DNA from: Paludibacteraceae bacterium
GTDB taxonomy: Bacteria; Bacteroidota; Bacteroidia; Bacteroidales; Paludibacteraceae
DNA length: 7,175 bases
NCBI GenBank assembly: GCA_017402895.1
Contig: JAFPLG010000132.1
Coordinates: forward strand, 1-7,175
Reading direction: 5' to 3'
Positions 6,354 through 7,175 of the stretch are shown one piece after another. The notes under the pieces were generated by a model. It was not told the origin of the DNA. It searched no databases and saw nothing but the letters and a program-made list of their open reading frames with translations. Position 1 is the first letter of the stretch. Each line of letters begins with the position of its first letter. The translations under genes and the position numbers were made by a program.

Positions 6354-6478
6354 TGGCTGACGGATATTTGGAGAACCGCTACGCCGAGTATGAGAAACGC
6401 AAGGCGCAGTGGCAGAAATCGCACAAACCTAAAACACCGAATCAATATGGAAGAAGTAATAGTCAAAACCCTTCGTGA
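6353..6478 (+). CDS. Small 41-residue hypothetical protein
   Basis: An ATG overlapping the skp stop (TAATG) opens a 41-codon frame ending TGA at 6476-6478. The product begins MADGYLENRYAEYEKRKAQW and continues into a basic, Pro/Gln/Asn-rich tail without signal peptide or membrane segment. The first 25 residues look like a charged amphipathic helix; the rest looks disordered. From memory, Bacteroidales genomes contain very short conserved proteins starting MAD-x-YLE, sometimes misnamed dehydrogenase; I could not verify this. The frame overlaps the start of the transporter gene by 32 nt in another phase. The stop-start overlap suggests translational coupling to skp. If this is not a gene, 6354-6446 is an ordinary 93-nt intergenic gap. 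Confidence 0.6.
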   Translation: MADGYLENRYAEYEKRKAQWQKSHKPKTPNQYGRSNSQNPS

Positions 6479-7175
6479 CAACGCCGTAGCGCGTTGGGCG
6501 GTTCTTATTCTGGTGGCGTCGATGATGTTCTTCGCCTATATGTTCGTGGACATTTTGTCTCCGCTGGCGTCACTCCTGAACGAGACGCTCAGTTGGGATC
6601 AAGGCGTGTTCGGAACCTATGCCGCAGGAGAGTATCTCCTGAACGTGTTCGGATTCCTCATTATCGCAGGTATCATCCTGGACAAGATGGGCGTCCGCTT
6701 CACGGGTTTGCTCTCTGCAAGCCTGATGGTGATAGGTGCTGCCATTAAGTTTGTGGGCATTTCTGCCTGGTTCCAAACCACCGATTTTGCTTTGTGGCTC
6801 AACTCGTGGTGGCCTGCTATGCCGGCTTCCGCGAAGTTGGCGATGTTCGGCTTCATGATTTTCGGCTGCGGCTGCGAGATGGCAGGTACCACCGTGTCGA
6901 AAATCCTGGCTAAGTGGTTCAAAGGCAAAGAGATGGCGCTCGCTATGGGCCTCGAGATGGCTATCGCTCGTCTGGGCGTGTTTGGCGCTATGTGGCTCTC
7001 GCCGCTGATCAGTCAGCGTTTTGCGATAGACGGCACCAATTCCGTAGTGGCTCCGCTGCTGTTCGCATCGCTGCTGCTGGTGGTAGGTTTGCTCAACTTC
7101 TTTGTCTTCACCATCATGGACAAGCAGTTTGACAACCAGCTTATCGAAGCCGGCGAGATGACCGCCGTACACGAC
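6447..7175 (+). CDS. Major facilitator superfamily transporter, 3'-truncated by window edge
   Basis: The ATG at 6447 opens a frame that stays open through the last base of the window, giving 243 residues, about the N-terminal half of a 12-helix MFS carrier. Six hydrophobic segments are visible, at about 15-38, 58-78, 85-105, 130-150, 166-186 and 200-224. Between helices 2 and 3 is LDKMGVR (78-84), a version of the MFS motif A loop. WFKGKEMALAMG (157-168) before helix 5 matches the conserved cytoplasmic loop of carriers that move small organic or inorganic ions. Acidic and basic residues lie in or near helices (Asp35, Glu62, Glu144, Arg175), suggesting a charged or polar substrate, which I cannot name. 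The cytoplasmic N-terminus, KTLRDNAVARW, recalls Bacteroides MFS proteins. No clear ribosome site precedes the ATG, so translation may be coupled to the small upstream frame. Confidence 0.9.
   Translation, partial: MEEVIVKTLRDNAVARWAVLILVASMMFFAYMFVDILSPLASLLNETLSWDQGVFGTYAAGEYLLNVFGFLIIAGIILDKMGVRFTGLLSASLMVIGAAIKFVGISAWFQTTDFALWLNSWWPAMPASAKLAMFGFMIFGCGCEMAGTTVSKILAKWFKGKEMALAMGLEMAIARLGVFGAMWLSPLISQRFAIDGTNSVVAPLLFASLLLVVGLLNFFVFTIMDKQFDNQLIEAGEMTAVHD

Noticed and set aside
1..7175. Mobile element, phage, CRISPR or defence system
   Set aside because: All genes are housekeeping or envelope genes on one strand with even composition. No transposase, integrase, repeat array or terminal inverted repeats were seen.

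Overview
The window looks like chromosomal core sequence from a Bacteroidota bacterium, most likely Bacteroidales. Four things point there. One is a good Bacteroidota-type promoter (TTTG, 20 nt, TAccTTTG) before the second gene. Another is the order uppS, bamA and two OmpH/Skp genes behind a small outer-membrane-type gene. Three predicted signal peptides end in Ala followed by mature Gln. Start contexts have weak or no Shine-Dalgarno sequences. Base composition is even and no mobile element, CRISPR, tRNA or rRNA is visible. Every gene is on the + strand.

Layout. Positions 1-1075 hold the 3' three quarters of radA (recombination/repair ATPase), cut by the window start just at its Walker A motif. 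An 80-nt gap carries the promoter. Then follows a tight run: a 232-residue predicted outer-membrane beta-barrel protein of unknown function (1156-1854, DUF6089-like), uppS (1865-2611), bamA (2660-5254), and two OmpH/Skp-family periplasmic chaperone genes (5260-5799 and 5862-6353). A 41-codon frame starts in the last base of the second chaperone gene (6353-6478). It overlaps by 32 nt the start of a major facilitator superfamily transporter gene that runs off the right edge (6447-7175).

How the genes fit together. UppS makes the C55 lipid carrier for peptidoglycan and surface polysaccharide. BamA inserts beta-barrel proteins into the outer membrane. Skp-type chaperones carry unfolded barrels across the periplasm. 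The unit is therefore an envelope-biogenesis operon, and the unknown barrel gene at its head is the most interesting passenger. I saw no clear terminator and no second strong promoter, so the run may be one transcript from the promoter at 1093-1124; this is inference.

Nothing here is a wholly new system. The points most worth checking are the unknown leader barrel with a C-terminal CxxC tail, the non-ATG start of bamA in the same frame as uppS and preceded by a perfect small hairpin, a very tyrosine-rich predicted surface loop in BamA, and the tiny overlapping gene before the transporter.
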